From: Helicoverpa zea
Taxonomy: Eukaryota > Arthropoda > Insecta > Lepidoptera > Noctuidae
Direction of reading: 5' to 3'
DNA: 64,000 nucleotides
NCBI RefSeq assembly: GCF_022581195.2
Contig: NC_061465.1
Location: 8,744,501-8,808,500, forward strand
The translations under genes and the position numbers were made by a program. Below, in pieces: positions 1-11,264 of the stretch. Positions within the stretch are counted from its first letter, which is position 1; every line of letters starts with the position of its first letter. The notes under the pieces were generated by a model. It searched no databases. It was not told where the DNA came from and saw nothing but the letters and a program-made list of their open reading frames with translations.

Positions 1-1205
1 CACTCTCACGATAGCTGTAACTAATTTGAAACATGGCATCTAATTGCATTTGTGAGCACAAAGGTCATCGTGGCAGCTCACCAAATGTATGTGAAGCCTC
101 CTTGAATTTATTGTCACGTTGGCGGGACTGCATTTAGTGCTAGCTACCGAGCTTTTAGATGCACAAGTATAGTGATGTGTATAACTTTGTCGATAAATTA
201 AGAAATGTTTAAAAAACTATGTGAAAAAAAGAAGTTTTTGTAAAATCCAAGCATTTGCTTTTTTTATGACTCATTATAAAGGTTTCGATTCAAGAAATGT
301 ATCAAAGAAAAAAATTAATAAAAAAAAGCTTTGTGTTTGGCAAAACTTGTGAATTTGGTTTTTATTTTTATTTTATTGGGAAGAGACAACAAACAGTTAC
401 ATTGTAAATAGTGAACACAGGCATTATAAACTAAAATAGATGTAACAATGCAACCCACAACGTTATCTACAAATTAATAAAAACATATAGAGACATAAAA
501 AATTAAGCTAAAGTTAGAAGACTAAAAAAAAACAAAGACATACTATATACATACTCAAACAATACTGGGAATAAACTACGTGTTGATGTTAATATTACTG
601 AGTGATTTACAAATAAGACTCTTGAACTGGCCCATGGTACAAGTAAATATGTCAATATGTACAAAGTTCTTATTATAATTAGCAACCATACGACGAACGG
701 GGGGGGTGGTTGGTAATCATTTAAAAAGAAAGAATTTATTTATTTATTATTAATTCATAGAAAGTATTTTTATTTTGCGTTACAAATACATATGTGTAAA
801 GTACAGTACACATGGTAAAAACCAGATAGAAAACTGAATCATACAACCTAATTATGTTCTTAGAAACAAAAAAAAAATTGTTGTATCACTAATAAAACAT
901 CGATAAAAAGTACCTCCCCAAGTCCAGCACTAAAGCAAAAACCCGTTGACTTATTTGGCTCGGCACTTGATTAGGTGTATCGTAGGCGCGTTCCCACCTC
1001 GAGGTACACATTCATCCTAATTAGCGCCTAACATCGTTCATAAACAACATTATATAGGTATAACTTAATATAGTACTACATTATTATATAGTATTGTCTC
1101 TAAATCAACTGTAATGTCCTATGTCTGTTTTTAATATACCTCTACAGGTGAAGATGTTTTGTGCCTTTTAAGCGGAATTTTCAGTGATCTTTTTTTGTTG
1201 AGTCT
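1..1205. other. AT-rich intergenic DNA, no gene seen
   Basis: Low-complexity A/T-rich sequence with short homopolymer runs and a G-run near 700. Open frames here are short, lack recognisable motifs and are not supported as genes. The right edge runs into the LINE remnant. Confidence 0.6.
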
Positions 1206-2497
1206 TGAAATAATTTTGGAAAATATGCTTTTCATTCTTGCACAAACTTAAGGCCTATTTCGTTGGCCACGATAGTTGCGAAGATCTTGGACAGTTTGCT
1301 TGATCAACATTTGGCTAAACACATTGAACTCCATGATGCGCAATTTGGGTTCAAACCCGGTCTATCTACGGAGAGTGCCATTCTGTGCCTTAAGCAAACT
1401 GTCCAATACTATACTTCCCGAAAAACACCTGTTTTTGCTTGTTTTTTGGACCTGTCAAAGGCGTTTGACCTTGTGTCTTATGACGTACTGTGGGATAAAT
1501 TGCAGAGCTATACTGAACTACCGAATGAAGTAACATCCTTGTTTCGTTACTGGTATGATAACCAGAGAAACAGTGTTAGATGGGCGGAGGCTTATTCGGA
1601 TGTGTACCGGCTGGAGTGGGGGGTTGAGCTCACCCCGCCTCTTTAACTTCTACATAAACCGACTGATCGGTGAGCTCAGCAGTACCAGAGTTGGATGTCA
1701 TATTGATGACATTTGTATGAATAATATTAGTTATGCAGATGACATGGTGCTGCTGAGCCCATCAATTGGTGCTTTGAGGACACTTGTTGCGATCTGTGAG
1801 TCGTATGTAGTGGCCCATGGGCTCAAGTACAATGTGAAGAAGAGCGAGCTTATGATGTTTAAGGCGAGTGCCATTAATTATTCTGATGTCCCCGGTGTGT
1901 CACTCTGTGGCGCTTCCTTAGCTTGGGTTACGAGGTTCAAGTACTTGGGTCACTGGGTCACTGAGGACCTCAGGGATAACGTAGTATAGAGAGGGAACGC
2001 AGATCGCTGGCCGTTCGATGTAATATGCTGGTTCGAAGATTTGCACGTTGTACTAATGACGTCAAAATAACTCTATTCAAAGCCTTCTGCCAGTCTTTTT
2101 ACACGTGCAGTCTTTGGACCAGTTTTACGCAGAGGACATACAGTGATCTGCGTGTCCAATATAATAATGCGTTCAGGATACTGTTGGGGCGGGCGTGGCG
2201 TTGCAGTGCATCCGGTATGTTTGCGGAGGCCCAAACATGACGATTTCTACGCGATTATAAGAAAAAGAGCTGCCTCCATGAATGGCCGGCTGCGCGCCGC
2301 CACCAACAGTCTCCTGAACGTGTTTTCTGATCGGTGGGACTCCCCTCTGCTGCGTCGTTGGGTGAGGATTCACACAAATTATCGTTTTTAGTTGCTATTA
2401 ATTATTTATTACTAACACTAGTCTTTAAGTTATTTTGTATACTAACACTATGGACACATGTCTGAAATAAATTATTTGAATTTGAATTTGAATTAAG
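1206..2497 (+). pseudogene. Frameshifted non-LTR retrotransposon (LINE) reverse-transcriptase fragment
   Basis: A 5'-truncated, defunct LINE copy. The readable frame begins with the RT motif RPISLATIVAKIL (from about 1251), followed by a QFGFKPGLSTESAI block, the catalytic-core block CFLDLSKAFDLV with its first aspartate, and then, after a frame change near 1617-1650, the YADD active-site motif at about 1733-1744. At least two further frame breaks, near 1985 and 2236, separate the C-terminal segments. The copy ends with an AATAAA-like site and a short repeat tail of TTTGAA units at about 2475-2495, as expected for a LINE 3' end that uses a simple-repeat tail. The order of motifs shows RT identity; the clade (CR1/Jockey-like) is a guess. 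It cannot encode an active protein. Confidence 0.88.
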
Positions 2498-3640
2498 GAC
2501 TATTAAGTAAAAAATAAGGTATTTTTAGCTGAATGAATCAATTATCACATAAAAAAGCTTTATATCCTATTCTTATTACATCCACATAATTGCAAACCTG
2601 GACAAAGGCGCTAAATGCAGACCCTACTATTTCTGAGGTTCCATTTCGCATCATTACTTCAAGAGCTCTCCAGTTAAGCGAGACACTACAAAGTCTGGAC
2701 TTCACACCTCAAGGAAACGGCTTCATAAAAAGCACCTTCTAAATATAAACCTTGTCCATAAACGCTAAAATTAGAGGTGCGCCCAATAAGTGGGTTGTAG
2801 CTTGGCCAGAGACAAAAATAGTCTATATTAGGGTGGGTCGCGGCTAACACTCTAATTTTAACCGTCAAATCCGTAGCGGACCCCAATCGGGGTCTGAACA
2901 TCAATGTCACCGTAAGCTCGGTTTAGACCCCAATTGGGGTCTGCGAATCAGTCATACACTTTCCTAATTATTTACGCTCATATTTATTTTCTTTCCAATC
3001 AAACCACATTTGTGAGTACTAAATAAAATAACTAAATAAATTTAAATTATTATTACGCATTCAAACCTTTCATATTTAGCATCCCGTTAGAAATATACCT
3101 TTTTAAAATCCAATCGTAATTACCGGGAATTCTGATCGAACTCGCCATGTTTGTTTACATTAGTTGTTTTTTTAAATTTGAAGACGCATAGACAAGATGG
3201 CGACGGTGATAGAAGTTTTGCATCGAATGATCCGATTCCTTAAAATAAAGAATCGATTTAATAATTTTATATTATTTGATATTATAATATTACTAAATTG
3301 CACTTTTGTATACTTACCATAATCTGAAAATAAATTAGGAAAAGTAAAATGACTTAATTTATTTTGAAAAAAATGCTAGAAAATCAGTGGTAGAAAATAC
3401 GTTGTAGCCGGAATAAAAAAAATCTTCGGTTTTTAGGGTTTCTGAAGACGGCAAATGAAGACTTATTCTTCGGGTGTTTGATGTGCAGGATTCCTGTAGA
3501 TCTGCCAAACTTAATGGCGATTCGTTACTTCCAACTTTTTAACTGAGCGGCAAAGCTATTTGACGAGAGCCGTAGTTAGGTGTAGTTATCGCAAAATTTT
3601 ATGACGATTTTATTGTTTGAAGGGCAAATAGTTCGCTGTT
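2498..3640. other. AT-rich intergenic DNA with two related palindromes
   Basis: No gene is supported. The stretch contains a perfect 16-bp palindrome GACCCCAATTGGGGTC at 2926-2941 and a one-base variant at 2879-2894, both followed by TG. The rest is A/T-rich. It may include old repeat sequence I cannot name. Confidence 0.45.
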
Positions 3641-3684
3641 CATCGAAAGCTGGTCCAAGATGGAAAGATGGCCGCCGCCGACTT

Positions 3685-4367
3685 ATTTTTAACCGACTTC
3701 CCAAAAAGCGGAGGTTCTCAATTCGACCGTTTTTTTTTGTATGTTTGTTACGCGATTACTCAGCCATTTATTTATCGATTTTGATGATTCTTTTTTTGTT
3801 TGATAGCGTGTACTTCCGAGGTGGTCCCATTATCATTAGGTCAGGATCTGATGATGGAACCTTGAGAAATCGAGGGCGACTTTCGAAAGTTGCAGAAATG
3901 CATAGGTTGAAATCTTATCACTCAGGTGTTTGCCTGGTAGCACTATTCAACAGTGAAGGCTTTGAGCTGACCTGATGATGGAGACCAGTGAAGGTCGAGG
4001 GAACTCGACAACTGAATATTTAAACTTTCTCGTGTTTGTGCTTATATTATTCGTATTTACGAGGCCTCTGCAACAGTGAAGGAGATGGAGACGAGAGAAG
4101 TACGGTTGTCGAGTTCCCTCGACCTTCTCTGGTCTCCATCATCAGGTCAGCTCCAAACCTTTACTGTCTCATAGTGTTATCAGATATACATCTGAGTGTC
4201 AAGTTATAACCTTATCTATGCTTACAATTTTCAAGAGCTGCCCTCGATTTCTCAAGGTTTCCATCATCAGATCCTGGACCTAATAACAAATATGGGGAAT
4301 ATACCCTTTCGACCAAAAACAAACATCCAAATTGAGAACCACCTCCTTTTTGGGATTCGGTTAAAAA
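3685..4367. repeat. Long imperfect inverted repeat: two head-to-head copies of one interspersed repeat
   Basis: The left arm (about 3685-4014) begins AACCGACTTCCC and runs through a GGAGGTTCTCAATTC block, a GATGATGGAACCTTGAGAAATCGAGGGC-like block and a CTGATGATGGAGACCAGTGAAGGTCGAGGGAAC-like block. The right arm (about 4106-4367) carries the same blocks reverse-complemented in reverse order, from GTCGAGTTCCCTCGACC to GGGATTCGGTTAAAAA. About 90 bp separates them. The AACCGACTT...GGAGG start resembles a repeat I associate with many moth genomes, but the family name is not established here. The open frame at 3601-3975 lies in the left arm and is not a gene. Confidence 0.75.
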
Positions 4368-4400
4368 TATTTGGTGACTTTAAAATCAATCAATTATTAT

Positions 4401-5098
4401 GTCTCTAACCGACCACGGGACTACAGAGTCCCGGATTTTTGGAAGGCGAACGTGGGGCCGAAGCCAACACGCTGAAGCCCTTTTGAGACAACTTTAATGA
4501 AATGGTGACACAAAACCGACGATTATCCCTGTATACACTATAGAAATGTACCCAAGGACAATGCCCGGTTCTGTGCTAAACTATTGCTAACTATGGATGA
4601 AAACTACTTGGGCTATTGTGATGGGATGCTAGTGGACTAGGAATGGGGAAACTACGGGAACTATGGCACCTGCCGATAACAATGTAATAAATACACGTAA
4701 AAATGGCAGGTGGAGACTCGCCAACTCACTTACTGGGCCCCCGGGAATCAGTCGCTAAATCGCAACAAGAGGGCAACAGGTACATGAGCGGCTGAAGGGT
4801 GAGGATACCTCGGCGGACTTTAAACGCAGATCACGCGCTCCCTGTGGGTCCAGCATCACCGGCCCACTCGCCACTTACCACGAGGCACCTACCCTCCGAG
4901 CGGGCTGCTAACCCTACTCTAGCGACTCCACTCTGACCGGCCGGTGAAGGCAAGCCAAGAGGCGGGAGACCTCTCCCCCGTCATGCTTCACTCCGGCAAG
5001 CCGGAGATGGGGGACAGTATACTCTCCCTGGAGCACTCGGATATATAGCCCCGCGGGGTCGCTACTCCCCGTCATCCGCCTCAGATGCCCTGCGGGGC
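4401..5098. mobile_element. GC-rich 698-bp insertion between 18-bp direct repeats
   Basis: The direct repeat AAATCAATCAATTATTAT occurs at 4383-4400 and again at 5099-5116, exactly bracketing a GC-richer block unlike its AT-rich surroundings. This is the form of a target-site duplication around a retroposed element. The insert lacks a poly(A) tail and any long protein frame. Near its left end is a perfect stem-loop (CGGGACT, loop ACAG, AGTCCCG) at 4416-4433. It could be a LINE 3' UTR fragment or a non-autonomous element; the family is unknown to me. The small reverse frame at 4914-5105 has no recognisable domain. Confidence 0.65.
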
Positions 5099-5116
5099 AA
5101 ATCAATCAATTATTAT

Positions 5117-8100
5117 TATTGTTTCTCATCATCAAATAAGTACATACCTTTGGTAGTTACAAATTGCATTATATTTCAGAACACCCGCATACCCTCCGCC
5201 GAAACAAAAATGTTAGAATTGTAGAGAAATAATATAAGAATAAATTAAAATTCCGTAATAGGTAATAAAAATTCAATTAAAGTTAAAAATTATTACGAAT
5301 GACGCAACACCAAAATAAATAATACATATAAAAATTTAATGCTAAAAACTTACATATCTTTTTTCTTAACAACAAAAACAAATTGAACCTATAATTTAAA
5401 ATTAATAAATAAAATTGAAATAAGTTGCTATTAAAAAATAGGTATATATAAAATTGGTATTCGATTATTTATAATAAATTTCCGATTTAGGTATCGAATG
5501 CACACCGCTGATTGAAAAAAAAAAATACTCCATTCCAAACTCTACTTGTCTGTGACTTGACTGATGTTGTAAATTGTTCATTTTTATTGTGTATTTTATG
5601 TGCTGATTTTTTAGTTATTGAACATAAATAAGTGCACGAAATGTATTGCAACGGATTGAAAATGTTATAAATATGACGTTTGTGTTGTGTTTGAGAAAGT
5701 GATGCGATTACTTATTGGTAAGTTTTCACCAAATTTGAAATGCCTAACTTTTCGATAGACTTAAAAACACCGTAATTATTATCTTTTTCTGAATTAACTG
5801 ACCCCATTTGACCTTTGCACGTTGTTGTCAAATAAGTGAGCTCTAAAGTTATAGTTAAAATACTTCTGATCACGCATTACGGACTTAGAATTCATGTGTT
5901 GAAAGTTATAAAGTACAAATTTTTGACTTCCATGTCGCGATTCAAAATATCCCGCCGAATCAACGGTAAAGTCATATGTCAAAATCTTGTCGAGCAGAGG
6001 GGTTAAGATGGTCACGGTTAGAAAACTACGTCATCACAAGGCAAACAAATAAATAATTTTCAATGTATCTTTGTGAATGAGGTTTTTGTTTTTGTTTGAA
6101 GTAATAAATTAAAGCTAAAGCGTGTTTTGTTTATTTATATTGTAAAACAAGTAGGTACATACCTACCTAGAGACTGGGGCACTAGATTCTTCAGAAGTAA
6201 TTTCAGTCCCGAAATATTTTTATAAGTATATTTAACCTAATTTTGATGGATATCTAAATTATTATCATAGATTATAAAACGATTGAAGAACGTTGATTGT
6301 ATCCGTCTAAATTCATCAAATTATACATAATTTTGATAAAACGATAACAAAAAATCTGAGTCAGAGTCTTGGTCCTAAGTAACATTTTCTAAGTTTTTAG
6401 ATCAGATGGATATCGTTTTATTTAAACCAATGGCTATATCTTATGCCGTCTTCTTATTTCTTATATTATTTAAATGAGTAAACTTGACTTATTTAACTTA
6501 AGTAAGCTTGACTCAAATCTCATAGAAACTGGGACATTAAATGTCCACCACACGTGTTTCAAAAATATGCCCTTTAAGGGACTCAATCTATTTTGGAATT
6601 GGCCCCCAAAGAGGGTATGAGGCAATGAATATTATAATTTATGACTTTCTCGGATTATTACTTAAGTATATTTTTTCACATCTTTCATGGAGCGTTTAGT
6701 TGATGGTCTGTGAAAATTCAATGCTATATGACTGATTATTTTTGACACCATCATCATTTTAACCATCTTTTAAATAAATAGACAGTATGTGTGCATATTT
6801 TATCCACGATTTTAAATAATGCAACTGAGAATACAACTTAAGTCCATTTTGCATTTGCTAAGTTTTTGGTTACAACCTTTATTTGTAAGAAAATATCCAA
6901 ACTTATACAAATTTCTTTCCTAAAAATATCAACTTTAAGACTATTTTATTTTTAAGACACATGCACCAATTTCGTGACAAAAACGTTGTCAACGCAAACA
7001 GGAGAACTCGATACATTGGTATAACGTTACGTGTCTCAAATTGAGCAATTTTCTATATCCTGTGCCACATCTGTCTCGGAGGATGATAGAAAAAACTATC
7101 CGTTGAAACGTTCAATTATAGACTGTACCAGTTATCATGCAAAAAATTGGAACTGAACCTGAGTTGGTGGGAATTTTGGAAAATTACACTTTGAAGAAAT
7201 ACCAACGACCTTTTGGTACAAATTTTTTGTTTAGTAATTGTATCAAAAGACTAGTGAAGAACATCCATGAACATCATATATATTTTTCTTCTTTCGAGTC
7301 TTAATATAAGCGGAAAGGTCAACATATCCAAAGTGGTTCTAGTTCATAAATGTCTAACAGTTAATAAAATAAGACTACAGAGGAATCTTGCTTTGGTTAG
7401 AACGCTCACATTCTATTCCTTTTAAACTAGAACACGTCACACACTGTCATCGTCTAACTCTATTTTTTAACGGTACTACATATTTTAGATAGAATAATTT
7501 CTTAAATAATTCAAAGTTACACCTGAAACCGAAACGTATATGCGTTTTTAATAGAATATGAATATGAATATACATTAAAAGTTGAAGTATGAAAGTTAGA
7601 AAAACCTTGTAGATAAGCAAGTATCTATTGCGCTTATAGATTAATCAAAATCTTATTTGATAAAAGACAGTATCAATCATTTATATGTCTGATGGACGAC
7701 ATATCTAATTTGATGTGTTTAAAAAACAGATAATTAGATATACTTATTATTTACGATTATCTTGTCATCATGAGTTGAATATTTTACTAAATTATATAAT
7801 ACCTATAAGTATTCACGTAATATTTATTAGTACCTATTGACATATAACAATACAAATACAAACTTTTGTGTTATTAGCTTTTAACACTTTCAGGAATATT
7901 TGTATGAATACAATAATGAAGGTTTTGTTAAAACGTGAATGTCAAGGTTATTTGTGTCATTGTTATGATTATTTTTGGTTCGATTGAAAATGACAGTCAT
8001 CATTTACTTACTTCCAATCAGTGTTGCTTCTAGGAGGTGTTATTTTTATGACGTACCTATGTATACTTAATTGTTGACTTATGGACTAAAGATTAGAAAT

Positions 8101-8707
8101 AATTTGATCAGATATTGAGTAAGTTCGTAAGATTGAAAAGTAAAAATTAATAGGAAAAATTTTGACGCTATGAAAACTCGTAGAATTTTCTGAAAATAAA
8201 TTTTGACACTGACAAATAAAACATTTAGTATTAAAATCTTAATTTCTTAAGAAAAAAAAAAACACAAATTATTCACGAAACGCGACAAGGTTTTCCACGC
8301 CGCCTAGCGTCGAGTAGCGACGTGAAAACTCACCCCGCCGTCCCACGCCGTTCACCACCATCCCTTTCCACACACCCACACACCCCTACATATGAACGAG
8401 ATAGACATACATCGGTCATTATATCCAGATTTCCACTCGAGAAAACGTACAACCCTTTAGTTGTCTCTATTATCGCGGTTCATATGTGACAATTAGAGAG
8501 GGACGGGTATAGTACGAAGGTTTTATGCTGGACATTATAGTGACCGCGGTTTTTAAAAGGTCGTGTGCAGCCTATCGCGGTGTGTTTGGTCAAGTGATTG
8601 GGGATCTTAGGCTGGGTACAGAATGTTACGTGTGTGTAATTTCAGTGTTTTTTTTTTCAAATGAAATATTCTTTTGTGTAAAAATAACTTCGGAAAATCA
8701 AAAGAAG
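5117..8707. other. AT-rich upstream flank of BCL11, no gene seen
   Basis: Long AT-rich stretch with no open frame showing coding character and no RNA gene recognised. A GC-richer patch at about 8280-8530 (CGCC/GTCG-rich, including CCGCCTAGCGTCGAGTAGCG) stands out and may be regulatory or a decayed repeat. A similar GCCATCTAGCGTCGAGTAG string lies at about 45640-45657. Confidence 0.5.
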
Positions 8708-8725
8708 AAAGTAGTCAGCTTATTT

Positions 8726-9113
8726 CATCCTCCGAGCCTTTTTCCCAATCATGTTGGGGTCGGCTTCCAGTCTAACCGGATTCAGCTGAGTACCAGTGCT
8801 TTACAAGAAGCGACTGCCTATCTGACCTCCTCAACCCAGTTACCCGGGCAACCCGATACCCCTTGGTTAGACTGATGTCAGACTTACTGGCTTCTGACTA
8901 CCCGTAACGACTGCCAAGGATGTTCAATGACAGCCGGGACCTACAGTTTAACGTGCCATCCGAAACACAGTCCATGGTATCTAAGATATACTTAGAAAGT
9001 ACATACAAACTTAGAAAAGTTGCATTGGTACTTGCCTGACCTGGGATCGAACCCGCGCCCTCATACTTGAGAGGTTGGTCCTTTACCCACTAGGCCACCA
9101 CGACTTTTTTTTC
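8726..9113 (-). mobile_element. SINE copy 1, full length, tRNA-headed
   Basis: The element is on the minus strand. The head, at the right side here, contains an A-box-like TGGCCTAGTGGGTAA and a B-box-like GGTTCGATCCC, typical of RNA polymerase III promoters in tRNA-derived SINEs. The tail side begins CATCCTCCGAGCC. It is flanked by an exact 18-bp target-site duplication, AAAGTAGTCAGCTTATTT, at 8708-8725 and 9114-9131. The same family recurs at 44132-44413 and 47067-47456. The small open frame spanning part of it is incidental. Confidence 0.93.
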
Positions 9114-9131
9114 AAAGTAGTCAGCTTATTT

Positions 9132-10160
9132 GTAATACATAAATGGCATTATAAGAAGTAATATTTGTTTCAATTAAAGTATACTTCTTTGTTAAATAAC
9201 AATTCAAATATCAGCTCATAAAGCAATAACAAAATATACTCCAAAAAGCATCCCACAAAACAACAAAAATAACGAAATCAATAAACAATCAATCACTTAG
9301 AACAATTTGAAATTTCAATAATCGAGCAGTCCCGAAGTTCGCGACTGAGTCGAGAAACAATTATGAAAAAGTTCTTTTTCGACGCCCGTTCTCGCGCCAG
9401 TTAAGTCCCGACTGACACTCATAAAACTTATTAAAGTCAAGGACCGACCGAGATAAGTTCGTCGGCGTCTTAAGTAAAATAACGGCGGCGAGGGAAAAAA
9501 ATGTGCCGCGGAAACTTGCCAGCGAGAGTGAACACCTAGCTTTACGTGTTGCGCTTTCTTACATTTTTCGGTAATGTAGTTTTGTGTTGTTACTCTTTTA
9601 TTTGGACGAGTATATGTAAGTTTTGGATTTGGGATGTGTTTTGATTTTAATATTACACTTGTATTAGTTACGAAAGTGTTACGTACTTGCGTGATTTTAT
9701 TTCCAGTGTTTTAATTTAAAACAACACACCACATCACGATATTAAAAACTGTAAACAAATCTTGCTACACCTTTTACGATTTTTACAACGAAGCTACGAT
9801 GCTGGCGCGCTACGAGTCGCGTAGCGTACGTAGCAACTTGCTACGCTAACGTATCTTTTACTCAATGACAGACACGTAAAAAAACGTAGACATTAATTAC
9901 TCTTTAACTGCGAAATAAATTTTCCATGTTTTGTCGTCTTACATCATCTCCACATAGTTTAATTGTGTCATTTAATATTTTAAAACAAGAGTATCAAAGC
10001 TTTCATTGTAAGTCTTCTAAAAGATACGACTCACCAAGTAAAACAAAAGAAAACTTTTTAAATCCCTTTTATACGAGTTCTTAATTTTTAAAACCGCCTT
10101 GAAAACGTAGACTGACCGCGCTCGGGTCCATTCAATTAAAAATTCCATCTCCTAATCGAG
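9132..10160. other. Promoter-proximal flank with a GC-richer patch
   Basis: AT-rich DNA broken by a GC-richer stretch at about 9320-9545 (many CGAC, CGCC and CGGCGGCG strings), 1.2 kb upstream of the presumed BCL11 transcription start. Near 9800-9845 there is a local repeat of GCTACG/CTACGC strings (CGCTACGAGTCGCGTAGCG). No gene is supported. Regulatory function is inference from base composition and position only. Confidence 0.4.
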
Positions 10161-10194
10161 TCATGAAATATGCAAGCAAATATTATCCCTTTTC

Positions 10195-10565
10195 TTTTGT
10201 ACGCGCTGCATCTTCGCCCCACCCGCGCACGCACACCGACGCACGGCACTTATGATTTATGCCCGTCTCACTCCCACCCACTCGTCTGGAGGCAGAGCAC
10301 GCGTGACACGGTCTCTGTCGATCAGCCGAGGCGGTGGCGACCGCGAGTAACCCCTGGCCACTTCGTGTGGACTCGCACGCGCCGTCGTCGGCCGGCTGAG
10401 CGAGACGGCGCGACTCGTGGACATGCGGAGGCCGCGGAGCCCTCGCGCAAAGGGACACAGGACAGACGCTCTCGGACATCGGGCGAGAGCGGGCGGCCGG
10501 CCGCGCACCTGCCTCGCACCGCTTCGCACGCGCGACGTGCTCGATCGCGAGACGCTACTTCGATA
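10195..10565 (+). promoter_or_regulatory. GC-rich island upstream of BCL11 exon 1
   Basis: About 370 bp of very GC-rich, CpG-rich DNA in an AT-rich setting, immediately upstream of the BCL11 leader. Open frames on both strands overlap here, as expected from composition that lacks stop codons, and none has a recognisable domain. Position and composition suggest a promoter-proximal island or the start of the 5' UTR. No core element in it decides the transcription start. Confidence 0.5.
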
Positions 10566-10671
10566 CATCGTAAACACGAGACAACTGTTACAATTTCTAA
10601 ATTATTTTATTTCTGTTTTATTTTTGCTGAAAAATTATTTGGAGGATAAAGCTAAATTATCACCGGAACAA

Positions 10672-10700
10672 TATAAATAAAATTTAATAAATCGGACAGT
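10672..10700 (+). promoter_or_regulatory. Candidate TATA box and initiator for BCL11
   Basis: TATAAATA begins at 10672 and an initiator-like CAGT lies at 10697-10700, about 26 bp downstream, close to the usual spacing. The following sequence to 11227 looks like a leader with many short uORFs. AT-rich DNA yields TATA strings by chance, and the start could instead lie in the GC-rich island upstream. Low confidence without 5' end data. Confidence 0.3.
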
Positions 10701-11227
10701 GACTGAAAATTTTGTTTGTTCGGACTGAAAAGTGAAGAAGTTTAAACAGATGCTATTTAATGAAGTGTGACCAAATGAATCGTTTGCCGAATCGCAGGAT
10801 CGCCACTAGGTGTGGGTAGATTAGATAGGGCACTGAGACGTTCATTCAAGTGTTGATAAGGCCCTCTTTATGACCAGTCGATTTTGGCGAGCAAACATTC
10901 GGCTGACGTGTGAACTGAATCACCACAACATGAAAAGGAAAAAGTAAGATAAGAATTGCTTGGATTTTGATTCGAGAACGATGAAGAAATTAAGAAGATG
11001 ACTAAAAGTTGTATTCATGTTTACCGTCGGACATTCAAGGGGGGATTTGTGATAACACGACCTCCGTTATCAATATCGTTTTAGAAATAGGACGATAAGC
11101 CGCTGGACCGACGGCGGCCTGTGTGAAGTGAGCTAAAGAACTGTCATAAGATAGCAAATATTTTAAGATAAAACATTCCGAGGATAAAGAAGTTGTTGAA
11201 GATCTAAAAATAGGTGACCAAATCAAG
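10698..11227 (+). other. Presumed BCL11 5' UTR with multiple uORFs
   Basis: The stretch between the candidate start and the proposed ATG contains at least six short upstream ORFs: 10750-10770, 10760-10819, 10870-10947, 10981-11001, 10998-11084 and 11017-11052. All end before the main ATG. An in-frame stop (TAA, 11147-11149) precedes the ATG at 11228, so the coding frame cannot extend further 5' in this exon. Such a leader would be expected to limit or regulate translation of the main frame; that is inference. Confidence 0.5.
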
Positions 11228-11264
11228 ATGAGAATCAAGATGCCAGCTGTACGCATCGCGCAAG
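11228..11264 (+). CDS. Bcl11: BCL11 homologue, coding exon 1 (start)
   Basis: Proposed first coding exon of the zinc-finger transcription factor. It encodes the N-terminus MRIKMPAVRIAQ and ends after one base of codon 13, at a consensus donor CAAG/GTAAGT (GT at 11265). That phase 1 end matches the phase of exon 2 exactly. Both in-frame ATGs, at 11228 and 11240, have CAAG before them (A at -3); the first was chosen as the most 5' after the in-frame stop at 11147. Vertebrate BCL11 proteins begin with an MSRRKQ motif that recruits the NuRD complex. It is not present here, and I saw no such exon elsewhere in the window by eye. This may therefore be a divergent or alternative N-terminus. The exon is supported by splice signal, phase and position, not by conserved residues. 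Confidence 0.62.

Noticed and set aside
3601..3975. 124-residue frame
   Set aside because: Lies in the left arm of the inverted repeat; the mirrored arm does not keep the frame.
8525..8875. 116-residue frame
   Set aside because: Its second half is SINE sequence, shared with the frames at 44126 and 47143; no independent coding evidence.
9020..9105. tRNA gene on the minus strand
   Set aside because: A and B boxes are present, but the sequence continues into SINE body and the unit recurs at 47372-47453 with target duplications, so it is a SINE head.
10170..10649. 159-residue + frame and overlapping minus frames in the GC-rich island
   Set aside because: High GC removes stop codons in all frames; the residues are Arg/Pro/Thr-rich with no domain, and the frame runs into AT-rich leader sequence.
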